A DNA stretch of 51,749 nucleotides. It comes from Ramlibacter sp. (lineage in GTDB: Bacteria > Pseudomonadota > Gammaproteobacteria > Burkholderiales > Burkholderiaceae_C). Of this stretch, positions 39,834-48,883 are shown in pieces. Each line of letters starts with the position of its first letter. Position 1 is the stretch's first letter. Position numbers and translations under genes: made by a program. A model generated the notes under the pieces. It had not been told where the DNA came from. It made no database searches and saw nothing but the letters and a program-made list of their open reading frames with translations. The stretch lies in the NCBI GenBank assembly GCA_028292245.1, contig JAQGMS010000104.1, positions 1-51,749 on the forward strand, given 5' to 3'.

Positions 39834-42092
39834 TCAGGCCTTGGGCGGCGCTCCGGCGTTGGCCTGCTGCTGCGCGAGCCCTTCCAGCACCTTGTCCAAC
39901 GTCAACGGGTAATCGCGAATCCGCACGCCGGTGGCGTTGAAGATCGCGTTGGCCACCGCTGCGCCGGCGCCGCTGATGCCCAGTTCGCCGACGCCCTTGA
40001 TCTTCAGCGGGTTGGTCTTGTCGTCCACCTCGGGCAGGAAGATCGCCTCGATGGCCGGGATGTCGGCGTGCACCGGCACGTGGTATTCGCCCAGGTCGTG
40101 GTTGACGAAGAAGCCGTGGCGCGCATCGACGACGGCCTCCTCGTGAAGTGCGTTGCCGATGCCCCAGATCATTCCGCCCAGCGCCTGCGAGCGCGCGGTC
40201 TTGGCGTTCAGGATGCGGCCGGCCGCGAAGACGCCGAGCACGCGGCGCACGCGCACTTCGCCGGAATCCATGTCCACCGCCACCTCGGCGAACTGTGCGC
40301 CATAGGCTTGCTGCGAGAACTTCTTCTCCATATCGCCGGGCTTGACCTCGCCGTCGGCTTCGATGCCCGAAGCACCGGCCAGGCCGGCCAGCGTTGCCGT
40401 CTTGCCGGCACCGCTGACCTTGCCGCCTTCGAAACGCGCCTGCGCCGGATCGATGCCCGCGCCTTGCGCCAATTTCTTGCGCAGGTTCTCGCAAGCGTCG
40501 TAGAGGGCCGAGCCGGCACTGGCCGCGCCGAAGGAGCCGCCGGATCCGGCCGTCGGCGGGAAGTCGCTGTCGCCGAGCTGCACGTTCACCTTCTCCGGCG
40601 GCAGGCCCAGCATCTCGGCGGCGATCTGCGTAAAGATGGTGTAGCTGCCGGTGCCGATGTCGGTCATCGACATCTTGGCCGTGAGCGTGCCGTCGCTCTT
40701 CATCTGCACCTTGCACTGCGACGGGCGCAGCAGGTTGCCGCGCGTGCTGGCGCACATGCCCATGCCGACCAGCCAGCGCCCTTCGCGCACCTGGCCCGGC
40801 TCGGCATTGCGCTTGTTCCAGCCGAAACGCCGCGCACCCTCTTGCATGCACTGGACCAGCTGGCGCGTGGAATAGGGGACGTTCTTTTCCGGGTCTTGCT
40901 TGGGCTCGTTGCGCAGCCGCAGATCCACCGGGTCGAGGCGCAACTGGTGCGCCAATTCGTCGATCGCGCACTCCAGCGCCAGCAGGCCCACGGCCTCGCC
41001 GGGCGCGCGGGCGGAGTCGGACACCGGCAGGTCCAGCTTGACTACGCGCTGCTGCGTCATGCGGTTGGCCGCGGCGTAGAGCGACCGGGTCTGCTTGGCG
41101 GCGGTTTCGTAGAAATCATCGAAGCGCGCGCTGTGCGACACCGCCTCGTGGCCGATGGCGACCAGCACGCCCTCGCGCGTCGCGCCCAGCCGAACGCGCT
41201 GGATGGTGTCGCTGCGATGGGTGGTGACGTGGAACATCTGCTGGCGCGTCAGCGCCGTTTTCACCGGCCGCCCGAGCTGGCGCGAGGCCAGCGCCGCCAG
41301 GATCACGTCGCCATAGATCGGCAGCTTGCCGCCGAAGCCGCCGCCGATGTAGCGGCTGACGATGCGCACTTTCTCCTCGGGCATCTGCAGCGTGTGGGCC
41401 ACGCACTTCTGCGCGCTCTCCAGCAACTGCGATGAGCAGTGGACGACGACGCGGTCGCCCTCCCACCACGCCAGGCTGGCATGCGGCTCCATCTGCGCGT
41501 GGATGTGGAACGGCGTGGTGTAGGTGGCGTCGACCTTGACGGCCGCGCCGGCGAAAGCCCCGCTGAAATCGCCCACCGCACTGTCCGGCTCGCGGTCTTC
41601 CGAGCTCTTGGGCTTCTCGGCCTTGGTGATGTTGCGGGCGAGTTCATAGTCGCCCTTCTCTGCCGCGTAGCTCACGCGCACCAGGCGGGCGGCCGCGCGC
41701 GCCTGCTCGAGAGTTTCGGCGACGACGAACGCGACGGGCTCGCCGTAGTACTGCACTTGCGCGCTATCGAGTTGCGGGCGGGGCCGGGCGAAGCGGTCCT
41801 CGCCTTCCAGCGAAAACGGTGCCTGCTTGGGCGCATTGCGGTGCGTCATCACCAGCACCACGCCCGGCGCCTTCTCGGCGGCCTGCGTGTCCAGGCCGGA
41901 GACGCGGCCCTTCGCGATCGTGGCTTCCACCAGCCAGCCGTAGAGCGGTTTCGCTCCTTCCTTCACGTCATGGGCGTACGGCGCGCGGCCGGTAACTTTC
42001 AAGCGGCCGTCGACGCGGTCCAGCGGCTTGCCGATCAGGCCTTGGCGGTTCTGGTCGAGCGCGTTGGGCGGTGCGGGTTGATTCATTTCCAT
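39834..42092 (-). CDS. paoC: Molybdopterin-binding subunit of aldehyde/xanthine-type oxidoreductase (PaoC-like)
   Basis: This 752-residue large subunit of a xanthine oxidase-family molybdenum hydroxylase is of the PaoC/YagR type. It has the N-terminal IGKPLDRVDGRLKVTG region, SRYIGGGFGGKLP (Moco contact loop), DLRLRNEPKQDPEK, GSGGSFGAASAGSA, and a C-terminal GVGELGISG whose Glu is the expected active-site base. PaoABC oxidises aromatic aldehydes to acids in the E. coli periplasm. It is the third gene of a leftward paoA-B-C-like operon, 12 nt after the FAD subunit gene. Substrate identity is inferred. Confidence 0.9.
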   Translation of the reverse strand: MEMNQPAPPNALDQNRQGLIGKPLDRVDGRLKVTGRAPYAHDVKEGAKPLYGWLVEATIAKGRVSGLDTQAAEKAPGVVLVMTHRNAPKQAPFSLEGEDRFARPRPQLDSAQVQYYGEPVAFVVAETLEQARAAARLVRVSYAAEKGDYELARNITKAEKPKSSEDREPDSAVGDFSGAFAGAAVKVDATYTTPFHIHAQMEPHASLAWWEGDRVVVHCSSQLLESAQKCVAHTLQMPEEKVRIVSRYIGGGFGGKLPIYGDVILAALASRQLGRPVKTALTRQQMFHVTTHRSDTIQRVRLGATREGVLVAIGHEAVSHSARFDDFYETAAKQTRSLYAAANRMTQQRVVKLDLPVSDSARAPGEAVGLLALECAIDELAHQLRLDPVDLRLRNEPKQDPEKNVPYSTRQLVQCMQEGARRFGWNKRNAEPGQVREGRWLVGMGMCASTRGNLLRPSQCKVQMKSDGTLTAKMSMTDIGTGSYTIFTQIAAEMLGLPPEKVNVQLGDSDFPPTAGSGGSFGAASAGSALYDACENLRKKLAQGAGIDPAQARFEGGKVSGAGKTATLAGLAGASGIEADGEVKPGDMEKKFSQQAYGAQFAEVAVDMDSGEVRVRRVLGVFAAGRILNAKTARSQALGGMIWGIGNALHEEAVVDARHGFFVNHDLGEYHVPVHADIPAIEAIFLPEVDDKTNPLKIKGVGELGISGAGAAVANAIFNATGVRIRDYPLTLDKVLEGLAQQQANAGAPPKA

Positions 42093-42104
42093 GGTGATTG
42101 CCTT

Positions 42105-43088
42105 TCAGGCCCTCGCCGCTTCGGCCAGCACTGCCGCCAGCACCCGTTTGAGCAACGGAATCTTGAAGTCGTTGTGGCCCTGGCCTTGCGCGCCTTGCAG
42201 CACGGCGTCGCCGGCCGCGGCAAACGCGACCTGCCCCGCCTTGGCGTTGGCCAACGCGGATTCGGCGACGGGCACGCGCCAGGGCTTGTGGGCCAGCCCA
42301 CCGAAGGCCATGCGCGCGCCGCGGATGGTGCCGCCTTGCGCGTCCACGATGGCGGCCACCGATACCAGCGCGAAGGCATAGGAAGCACGGTCGCGCACCT
42401 TGCGGTACAGCTGCACGCCGGGAGGCGGCGGTGGCAGCGTGACGGCGGTGATGAATTCGCCGGCCTGCAGGTTGGTGTCCTGCTGCGGCGTGTTGCCCGG
42501 CAGCCGATGGAAATCGGCAATCGGGATCACCCGGCGGCCGCCCTGTGGCAGCGCGGTTTCCACCTGCGCGTCGAGCGCGCGCATCGCCACCGCCATGTCC
42601 GACGGATGCACCGCGATGCACTGGTCGCTGGCGCCCACCACGGCATGGATGCGGTTGAACCCTCCGATGGCGGAACAGCCGGAGCCAGGCTGCCGCTTGT
42701 TGCACGGCTTGCTGGTGTCGTAGAAGTAATAGCAGCGAGTGCGTTGCAGCAGGTTGCCGCCGGTGGTGGCCTTGTTGCGCAATTGGCCCGATGCGCCGGC
42801 CAGCAGGGCGCGTGACAGCACCGGGTATTGCCGCCGCACGCGCATGTCGGCCGCCAGGTCGCTGTTGCGCACCAGCGTGCCGATGCGGAGGCCCCCTTCG
42901 GGTGTGGGCTCGATGCGGTCCAGGCCCGGAATGCGGTTGACGTCGACCAGGTGAGCCGGCGCCTCGACCTCCAGTTTCATCAGGTCCAGCAGGTTGGTGC
43001 CGCCGGCGATGAACTTGCCGCCGGGGCGCATCGCGCCCGCAATCGCCGATTCGGCCGAGGCGGCGCGTTCGTAGCTGAAGGCCTTCAT
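42105..43088 (-). CDS. paoB: FAD-binding subunit with extra [4Fe-4S] cysteines (PaoB-like)
   Basis: This 327-residue medium subunit has FAD loops [13 protein letters not shown] near residues 27-39 and [17 protein letters not shown] cysteine-bearing insertion ([25 protein letters not shown], then [10 protein letters not shown]) matches the additional 4Fe-4S site known in E. coli PaoB. The ATG at 43088 overlaps the 2Fe-2S subunit stop (ATGA). The longer frame reaching 43994 is a shadow of the paoA region. Confidence 0.9.
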   Translation of the reverse strand: MKAFSYERAASAESAIAGAMRPGGKFIAGGTNLLDLMKLEVEAPAHLVDVNRIPGLDRIEPTPEGGLRIGTLVRNSDLAADMRVRRQYPVLSRALLAGASGQLRNKATTGGNLLQRTRCYYFYDTSKPCNKRQPGSGCSAIGGFNRIHAVVGASDQCIAVHPSDMAVAMRALDAQVETALPQGGRRVIPIADFHRLPGNTPQQDTNLQAGEFITAVTLPPPPPGVQLYRKVRDRASYAFALVSVAAIVDAQGGTIRGARMAFGGLAHKPWRVPVAESALANAKAGQVAFAAAGDAVLQGAQGQGHNDFKIPLLKRVLAAVLAEAARA

Positions 43089-43759
43089 GTCCGCGCTCCC
43101 GCGGCATCCTGGATGGCCGCGACGATGTTGGGGTAGCAGCTGCAGCGGCAGATGTTGCCGCTCATGCGCTCGCGGATCTCTTCGGGCGTCAGTGCGCCGG
43201 GCCGCTGCAGGTTGCCGCTGACGTGGCTGGGCATGCCGGCCCGCGCTTCCTCCACCATGGCCACGGCCGAGCAGATCTGCCCCGGCGTGCAATAGCCGCA
43301 CTGGAAGCCGTCGTGCTTGATGAAGGCGGCCTGCAGCGGATGCAGTTGCTCGCCGCGGGCCAGCCCTTCGATGGTGGTGACCGACTGGCCGTCGTGCATC
43401 ACCGCCAGGGTGAGGCACGCATTGATGCGCCTGCCGTCCAGCAGCACCGTGCAGGCGCCGCACTGTCCGTGGTCGCAGCCCTTCTTGCTGCCGCCCAGGC
43501 CCAAGTGCTCGCGCAGCGCGTCGAGCAAGGTGGTGCGCGGATCCAGGGCCAGTTCGCGCGGCTGGCCGTTGACGGTCAGTCTCAAGGTGACGGGCTGGCC
43601 CGCGCCAAGCGGAGCCGGAGGGCGCGCGATCGCGGGAGCGGCGGCGGACTGTGCTTGGGCTGACATAGGGACTCGTGCTGCGACCAATGCGGTGGCTCCT
43701 TGAAGGATCGTGCGGCGCTTGATGTCGCCGTCCGACGCACCCTTGGGTTTTTCGTCCAT
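43085..43759 (-). CDS. paoA: 2Fe-2S subunit with Tat signal (PaoA-like)
   Basis: This 224-residue small subunit has a twin-arginine leader ([16 protein letters not shown]) that would carry the folded complex to the periplasm. A plant-type 2Fe-2S domain ([16 protein letters not shown], with the fourth Cys in NACLTL) is followed by a helical 2Fe-2S domain (CGYCTPGQ and [12 protein letters not shown]). ATG 43759 is chosen because AGGAGG lies just upstream. It is the first gene of the operon. The maturation factor PaoD is not seen in the window. Confidence 0.92.
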   Translation of the reverse strand: MDEKPKGASDGDIKRRTILQGATALVAARVPMSAQAQSAAAPAIARPPAPLGAGQPVTLRLTVNGQPRELALDPRTTLLDALREHLGLGGSKKGCDHGQCGACTVLLDGRRINACLTLAVMHDGQSVTTIEGLARGEQLHPLQAAFIKHDGFQCGYCTPGQICSAVAMVEEARAGMPSHVSGNLQRPGALTPEEIRERMSGNICRCSCYPNIVAAIQDAAGART

Positions 43760-43923
43760 CGGACCTCCTGGAACAAGCAAGCCACTCTAGGCGCTGGCGC
43801 CCGGCGCGCGGGCCGGAAGGGTCTGACAGCCGCGTCCGATGGCGCTTACGTCGAGCTGCCCTGTCGCCCAGACACCGACATCGCCATTGCGTCTTGTCCG
43901 ACACGGCACATCGCTGCCGCGTT

Positions 43924-43936
43924 GCACTCTGAGTGC
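43924..43936. promoter_or_regulatory. Perfect palindrome in the divergent paoA/glycine-zipper gap
   Basis: GCACTC-T-GAGTGC is a perfect 6-bp inverted repeat with a 1-nt centre. It lies in the 246-nt space between the leftward paoABC-like operon and the rightward gene at 44006. It could be an operator; nothing else definite is visible in this gap. Confidence 0.35.
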
Positions 43937-44005
43937 TGAGTGTTCGGCCGGTGTTTGCGCCGAGCTGCTCATCATCATGATCAGCCAAGACCAAGGAGAT
44001 ACTTC

Positions 44006-44506
44006 ATGACAGCAAAGAACCCAACCAATGCAGATCCCATCAGCGGCAAACCCGGCGCGCATCCCGTCGGAACCGGTTTAGGCGCGGCCGGCGGCGCTGC
44101 GACCGGCGCGGCCATCGGCTCGATGGCGGGGCCCGTGGGCACCGTCGTAGGCGGCGCAGTGGGCGCCGTGGCCGGCGGCCTTGCGGGCAAGGGCGCCGCT
44201 GAAGGCGTGAACCCGACCGCCGAGGACAGCTACTGGCGCGAGAACTACACCAAGACGCCCGGCTACAAGAAGGACTACACGTACGACGACTACGCGCCCG
44301 CGTTTCGCACCGGCTACACCGGCTGGGAACGCGCCCGCGCTTCGGGCGAGAGCTTCGACGCCTATGAGCCGAAGCTGCGCAGCGACTACGAGAGCATCAA
44401 GGGCAAGTCGCGCCTGAACTGGGAAGAAGCCAAGGACGCGACGCGCGCCGCCTGGCACCGCGTCGAGCGCGCCATCCCGGGCGATGCGGACAAAGACGGC
44501 CGCTGA
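44006..44506 (+). CDS. Glycine-zipper protein of unknown function
   Basis: This 166-residue protein has a Gly/Ala-rich zipper (about residues 15-65; GAAGGAATGAAIGSMAG...GGAVGAVAGGLAG) typical of membrane-inserting hairpins. A charged, Tyr-rich C-terminal half carries YWRENY, YKKDYTYDDYAPAFRTGY and GKSRLNWEEAKDATRAAWHRVE. Similar short proteins are common in betaproteobacteria and often stress-linked, but no function is known to me. AAGGAGAT precedes ATG 44006, and a strong terminator follows at 44528. Confidence 0.8.
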   Translation: MTAKNPTNADPISGKPGAHPVGTGLGAAGGAATGAAIGSMAGPVGTVVGGAVGAVAGGLAGKGAAEGVNPTAEDSYWRENYTKTPGYKKDYTYDDYAPAFRTGYTGWERARASGESFDAYEPKLRSDYESIKGKSRLNWEEAKDATRAAWHRVERAIPGDADKDGR

Positions 44507-44527
44507 GATTCCACGCGCTGAATGAAG

Positions 44528-44554
44528 GCAGGCCCGCCGGGCCTGCTTTTTTTT
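44528..44554 (+). terminator. Rho-independent terminator
   Basis: GCAGGCCC (44528-44535), loop GCC and GGGCCTGC (44539-44546) form a perfect 8-bp GC-rich stem directly followed by eight T residues (44547-44554). It ends the glycine-zipper gene's transcript 21 nt after its stop codon and insulates the Bug gene behind it. Confidence 0.93.
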
Positions 44555-44565
44555 GCCTGCCCGGG

Positions 44566-44583
44566 CGAATCTGAGAGACTCGG
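44566..44583 (+). repeat. 18-bp direct repeat, left copy
   Basis: CGAATCTGAGAGACTCGG here recurs with one mismatch at 47030-47047 in the same orientation. The copies bracket exactly the Bug receptor and acyl-AMP ligase genes. This copy ends 4 nt before the Bug ATG, so it also overlaps its ribosome-binding region. Confidence 0.6.
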
Positions 44584-44587
44584 GGCG

Positions 44588-45565
44588 ATGACATCGACCC
44601 CCTCTCGCAGAACAGTTGTCGGCGGCCTGCTCGCGATGGCCGCGTGGCGTGCTTCAGCCCAGGGCTTTCCTGGCGCGGGGCCGGTCGGCTCGCTCGTCAT
44701 TCCGCTCGGCCCAGGCACCCTTGCCGACCTCCATGCGCGCAAATTCGCGGCGCTTCTGGTCGAAGCCACCGGCTCGCCCTACGTGGTGGAAAACATCACG
44801 GGCGCGGGCGGCCTGCTCGCAGTGCGCCAAGTGTTGCGCCGGCCCGCCGATGGGCGGACCGTTCTTTGGTCCCCTTCGTCGCTGATCAATACGCCGCTGC
44901 TGTCGAAGACCGCGCCTGAATACGATCCGGTGGCCGATTTCATCCCGGTCTGCATATTCGTCAGGAGCCCGTTCGTGTTGTTCGCGGGCAAGGATTTTCC
45001 GGCGAACAACATCGACGAGTTGCAGAAGCTCGGCAAGGCCCAGGCCGAGCCGCTCACGTACGTCGCGATCGATGCGGGGAGCGCCAATCACCTGGCCGCG
45101 GAAGTGCTGCTGCAGCGTCTGGGCGTGCGCAGCGGCACGCTCATTCCCTACCGCAACAACCAGCAGGCGATCATCGACGTGTCAGAGGGGCGCGTGCAAT
45201 TGGGAGTGCTGGGCCTGTACAACGTGGCCGCGATGCTCAAGACCGGAAAGGTCAAGGTACTGGCGGTACTGGCGGACCGTCCGCTGAGCGCGGCGCCCGC
45301 GCTGCCGACGCTGCTGGCCCAGGGCTTTGGCGGTTTCGAGATGCAGGGCTGGTTCGGCCTGTTCCTGGCCAGGGGCACGCCGCTGTCCATCGTGCTCGAC
45401 TACGAAAAGCAGATGCAGCTTGCGCTGAAGAACAAGGGCTTCGTCGACCTGCTGGTCGAAACCGGGCAGGAGCCGGTTTTCTACGGCCACCAGGAAGCGC
45501 GCGCCTTCGTCATTTCGGAGACCGAGCGCTACCGCGGCGTCCTGCAGCGGCTCAAGCTCATTTAG
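44588..45565 (+). CDS. Bug/TctC-like receptor protein (divergent)
   Basis: This periplasmic binding protein of about 325 residues has a Tat-like leader (RRTVVGGLLAMAAWRASAQ). Family features are weaker than in the other three Bug genes: SLVIPLGPGTLADLHARKF replaces the usual GG..D motif, but VVENITGAGGLLAVRQVLRRPADGRTVLW, IPYRNNQQAIIDVSEGRVQLGV and PALPTLLAQGFGGFEMQGWFGL are clear. ATG 44588 comes after a terminator and an 18-bp repeat. It converges with the acyl-AMP ligase, overlapping by 4 nt. The ligand is unknown, possibly an organic acid activated by that ligase. Confidence 0.85.
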   Translation: MTSTPSRRTVVGGLLAMAAWRASAQGFPGAGPVGSLVIPLGPGTLADLHARKFAALLVEATGSPYVVENITGAGGLLAVRQVLRRPADGRTVLWSPSSLINTPLLSKTAPEYDPVADFIPVCIFVRSPFVLFAGKDFPANNIDELQKLGKAQAEPLTYVAIDAGSANHLAAEVLLQRLGVRSGTLIPYRNNQQAIIDVSEGRVQLGVLGLYNVAAMLKTGKVKVLAVLADRPLSAAPALPTLLAQGFGGFEMQGWFGLFLARGTPLSIVLDYEKQMQLALKNKGFVDLLVETGQEPVFYGHQEARAFVISETERYRGVLQRLKLI

Positions 45566-47007
45566 CCGGCCGCTGCTTTGGCCCTGTGCCGGGCGTATTG
45601 TTCGCCGATCGTGCCACGCATCACCTTGCCCATCGCGTTGCGCGGAATCTGCGTGATCCTCCAGTACACGGTGGGGCTGGCCTTCCCGAACCGTTCCCGC
45701 AGGGTCCGTCCGAGCGCATCCATGTCCAGGCCGTCGGCCGCCACGATGGCAATCGCGGTATTTTTCGAGCCGGTGGCGGTTTCCGCCGCGAAGACGGCGG
45801 CGTCTTCGACGCCGGGATAGTCGGCCACGAATTGATCGATCAGCGTCGGGTCGATCTTGCCGCCCCCGATGTTCACCACCTCGTTGTCGCGGCCGGCGAG
45901 CACCAGCGCCCCTTTCTTGTTCAGGCTGCCGCGGTCGCCGGGATAGAACCATCCATCCCGGAACGAGCGGGCCGACTCTTCCGGGCTCCTGAAATATTCC
46001 TGGACCATGAAGGCCGTCTTGATGCGCACCGACCCGACTTCGCCCACCGGCACGCGACGGTGCGATTCGTCGACGACTTCGACTTGCGCTTCGAGCAGCG
46101 GATACCCGACTTCGGCCGGATTGCTCTCCGAAGTCAACTTGTTGACGCACATACCGCCCGCCTCGGTCGATCCGTAATGGGCCACGATATTGGGAGACAG
46201 GTGCGCCTGGATGTTCTTGATCAAGGTGCGCGACGGTGCCGCCCCGGCCGTGCGAACGACCTTGAGGCTGAGCGTCTGCTTGTTGTCCATGAGGATTCGG
46301 ATCACGGCCGATAGCTGGGCCGGGGAACTGAACAGGCCGCCGATCGAGAACCGGCGAACCAGGTCGATGGTGTCGGCCGGCGATCGCGTGATATACAACG
46401 GCGCCCCGGTCACCAGGCTGTACATGACCGCATTGAAATCCCCGGCGGTCGTCATGCCCAGCGTGCTGAGCGCCGTCCAGGACCCGCGTATGGTGATCCC
46501 GACCTTGGCCCTGCCGACGAGCTGCGCGATCGTGACCGCGACCGCCTTCGGCCGCCCGGTGGTGCCGCTGGTCAGGTAAATCCTGGTGATGCTGTCGGTC
46601 GATGCGTAGTCGCGCTGCTCGATCGGCTGGTAGCTCTGGCGCGCGGACTCGATCCAGGCATCGTCCAGGACGATGGTGTTGGCGCCGGCGCCGCCCTCGG
46701 GAACGCGGTCGGTGATCATCCAGTCCCACTGCAGGGGCGGCGCAAGCTGCGTATTGTCCGAAGCCGAGCAGGTGACCGCCGCCTCGTGGAACAAGGCCAG
46801 CGTGACCAGCCAGTCGAATTCTTTCGCGCGAATCGAGGTGGCGACGAACTGGCCCGGGCGGATGCCCGCCAGCCGCAACTTGGCGGCTACCGCCTTGGCG
46901 AACGTGTACAGCTGGCCGGCACTGATGCTTCGTTCGGGCGTCTGGATCGCGACGGACGCGGGGTCGAGCCGGGCTCTGAAGGAAAGGTAGTCGAATAAAT
47001 TGGCCAT
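45562..47007 (-). CDS. AMP-dependent acyl-CoA synthetase/ligase family protein
   Basis: This 481-residue ANL-superfamily adenylating enzyme is slightly shorter than typical acyl-CoA ligases (500-550). Motifs are P-loop YLTSGTTGRPKAV, the A5 region YGSTEAGG, WFYPGDRG with the hinge GRDNEVVNIGGGKI, and the A10 Lys in IPRNAMGKVMRG. It would activate a carboxylic acid with ATP, then probably form a CoA thioester. It is transcribed towards the divergent Bug receptor, and both are bracketed by an 18-bp repeat. The substrate is unknown. Confidence 0.87.
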   Translation of the reverse strand: MANLFDYLSFRARLDPASVAIQTPERSISAGQLYTFAKAVAAKLRLAGIRPGQFVATSIRAKEFDWLVTLALFHEAAVTCSASDNTQLAPPLQWDWMITDRVPEGGAGANTIVLDDAWIESARQSYQPIEQRDYASTDSITRIYLTSGTTGRPKAVAVTIAQLVGRAKVGITIRGSWTALSTLGMTTAGDFNAVMYSLVTGAPLYITRSPADTIDLVRRFSIGGLFSSPAQLSAVIRILMDNKQTLSLKVVRTAGAAPSRTLIKNIQAHLSPNIVAHYGSTEAGGMCVNKLTSESNPAEVGYPLLEAQVEVVDESHRRVPVGEVGSVRIKTAFMVQEYFRSPEESARSFRDGWFYPGDRGSLNKKGALVLAGRDNEVVNIGGGKIDPTLIDQFVADYPGVEDAAVFAAETATGSKNTAIAIVAADGLDMDALGRTLRERFGKASPTVYWRITQIPRNAMGKVMRGTIGEQYARHRAKAAAG

Positions 47008-47029
47008 GCTCCGATGCTAGCAAAGGCCC

Positions 47030-47047
47030 CGAATCTGAGAAACTCGG
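47030..47047 (+). repeat. 18-bp direct repeat, right copy
   Basis: CGAATCTGAGAAACTCGG matches the copy at 44566-44583 at 17 of 18 positions. It lies in the 72-nt gap between the divergent ligase and GST genes. The core CTGAG-ARA-CTCGG is also an imperfect dyad, so a regulator site is another reading. Confidence 0.6.
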
Positions 47048-47079
47048 TACCCCCACAAGCCGCGCGAGCGAACTCAACC

Positions 47080-47721
47080 ATGCTGACCATCCACCATCTC
47101 GGCACCTCGCAGTCGGAGCGGATCCTGTGGCTTTGCGAAGAACTGGGCATCCCCTACGAGATGGAGCGCCACGACCGGGACCCCGTGACCCGCTGGTCGC
47201 CACCGGCCCTGCGTGCGTTGCACCCCATGGGCACCGCGCCCGTCATCACCGATGGTGACCTCGTGCTCGGCGAGTCGGGCGCGATCATCGAATACATCAT
47301 CGCGAAATACGGAGGCGGCCGGCTGGCCCTCCCGTCCGGCCACCCGGACTACGCGCAATACCTGTATTGGTTCCACTTCGCGAACTCCAGCTTGCAGCCG
47401 TTGATGGGGCGCAACATGGTGTTGAACCGAGTGAACCTGCCGGCGGACAACCCGATGGTGCTGTCGACCAGGGGCCGCCTGGAGCGCGCGCTCGACCATC
47501 TCGAAGCAAGGCTGGGGGCAGTGGACTACCTGGCGGGCCGCGAGTTTACCGCCGCGGACATCATGGCCGTGTTTTCGCTGACGACCATGCGCCTGTTCTA
47601 TCCTGTTGACCTGGCGCCCTATGCTCACATCAGGGCCTACCTGGGCCGCATCGGCGCACGCGAGGCTTACCGAAGGGCGATGCACAAGGGAGACCCCGGC
47701 ATGGCTCCTCTCCTCACCTGA
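47080..47721 (+). CDS. Glutathione S-transferase
   Basis: This 213-residue protein has the two-domain GST layout: a thioredoxin-like N-terminal domain ([25 protein letters not shown], then [23 protein letters not shown] with the ES glutathione-binding pair at about residues 67-68) and an all-helical C-terminal domain ([22 protein letters not shown]). ATG 47080 aligns with the family start. It precedes yebC by 25 nt and probably shares a transcript with it. The substrate is unknown. Confidence 0.92.
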   Translation: MLTIHHLGTSQSERILWLCEELGIPYEMERHDRDPVTRWSPPALRALHPMGTAPVITDGDLVLGESGAIIEYIIAKYGGGRLALPSGHPDYAQYLYWFHFANSSLQPLMGRNMVLNRVNLPADNPMVLSTRGRLERALDHLEARLGAVDYLAGREFTAADIMAVFSLTTMRLFYPVDLAPYAHIRAYLGRIGAREAYRRAMHKGDPGMAPLLT

Positions 47722-47746
47722 CTACAACAATCGAAGGAATCTCAAC

Positions 47747-48460
47747 ATGGGTGCGCAGTGGAAAGCAAAGGGCAAGGCACAGGCCGCGGATGCCAGGGGC
47801 AAACTGTTCGGGCGGCTGGCCAAGGACATCATGGTGGCCGCGCGCAACGGCGCCGATCCGGCCTCGAACTCGCGGCTGCGGCTGGTGGTGGAGCAGGCGC
47901 GCAAGGTGTCGATGCCCAAGGAAACGCTGGACCGCGCCATCAAGAAAGGCGCCGGCCTGACCGGCGAGGCGGTGCATTTCGAGCACGTGATCTACGAGGG
48001 CTTCGCGCCGCACCAGGTGCCGCTGATGGTGGAGTGCCTCACCGACAACGTGAAGCGCACCGCGCCTGAAATGCGGGTGCTGTTTCGCGCCGGCCAGCTC
48101 GGCACCTCCGGCTCGGTGTCATGGGATTTCGACCACGTGGGCCTGATCGAAGCCGAGCCGGCGGCGGCGGGTGCCGATGCCGAAGTGGCCGCCATCGAGG
48201 CCGGCGCGCAGGATTTCGAGCCGGGCGAAGCGGAGGGCACTACGGTGTTCCTGACCGACGCCACCGATCTCGACCTGGTGAGCCGCGCCCTGCCCGCCCA
48301 CGGTTTCACTGTGCTTTCGGCCAAGCTCGGCTACAAGCCGAAGAACCCGGTTAGCGCGGCAAGCCTGGGCGCGGCCGCGCTGGAAGAAGTCGAAGCCTTC
48401 CTGGCGGCGATCGATGCGCACGACGATGTGCAGAATGTGTTTGTCGGCCTGGCCGAGTAA
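47747..48460 (+). CDS. yebC: YebC/PmpR-family regulatory protein
   Basis: This 237-residue protein of the YebC/TACO1 family is cytoplasmic and linked to transcription control and to translation of proline-rich sequences. Hallmarks are [23 protein letters not shown] near the N-terminus, [34 protein letters not shown] and a three-domain layout. The N-terminus [19 protein letters not shown] differs slightly from the canonical GHSKWA, as in the second paralogue many Burkholderiales carry. GAAGGA lies before ATG 47747. Confidence 0.92.
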   Translation: MGAQWKAKGKAQAADARGKLFGRLAKDIMVAARNGADPASNSRLRLVVEQARKVSMPKETLDRAIKKGAGLTGEAVHFEHVIYEGFAPHQVPLMVECLTDNVKRTAPEMRVLFRAGQLGTSGSVSWDFDHVGLIEAEPAAAGADAEVAAIEAGAQDFEPGEAEGTTVFLTDATDLDLVSRALPAHGFTVLSAKLGYKPKNPVSAASLGAAALEEVEAFLAAIDAHDDVQNVFVGLAE

Positions 48461-48475
48461 AGGAGTTTTCTTCTC

Positions 48476-48883
48476 ATGCGTATCCTGATTTGCGCTGCCG
48501 CGCTGTCTCTCGTTTCATTTGCCGCAGCTGCGCAGCAGCCGGCCGCCGCCGTCACCACCGCAAGCGGGCTGGTGTACCAATCGCTCAAGGACGGGTCGGG
48601 CACGTCGCCGACGGCCACCGACACCGTCAAGGTCCACTACCGCGGCACCTTGGCCAACGGCACCGAGTTCGACAGCTCGTACAAGCGCGGCGAACCGATC
48701 GAGTTCCCGCTCAACCGCGTCATCAAGTGCTGGACCGAAGGCGTGCAATTGATGAAGCCGGGCGGCAAGGCGCGCCTGACCTGCCCGCCCGCGATTGCCT
48801 ACGGCGAGCGCGGAGCCGGCGGCGTGATCCCGCAGAATGCGACGCTGCAGTTCGAGGTCGAACTCATTTCTGTGCGCCACTAG
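48476..48883 (+). CDS. Periplasmic FKBP-type peptidyl-prolyl isomerase
   Basis: This 135-residue protein has a signal peptide (about 1-19, ending AAAAQ) and one FKBP domain: [76 protein letters not shown]. It speeds prolyl isomerisation during folding in the periplasm. Two Cys residues (in IKCW and LTCP) could pair. The Shine-Dalgarno AAGGAG overlaps the yebC stop codon, so the genes are coupled. The 3' end overlaps the convergent M23 gene by 20 nt. Confidence 0.93.
   Translation: MRILICAAALSLVSFAAAAQQPAAAVTTASGLVYQSLKDGSGTSPTATDTVKVHYRGTLANGTEFDSSYKRGEPIEFPLNRVIKCWTEGVQLMKPGGKARLTCPPAIAYGERGAGGVIPQNATLQFEVELISVRH

Noticed and set aside
40068..41435. 455-codon plus-strand frame inside paoC
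   Set aside because: Antisense shadow of the molybdopterin subunit with Arg/Gln/Val-rich translation.
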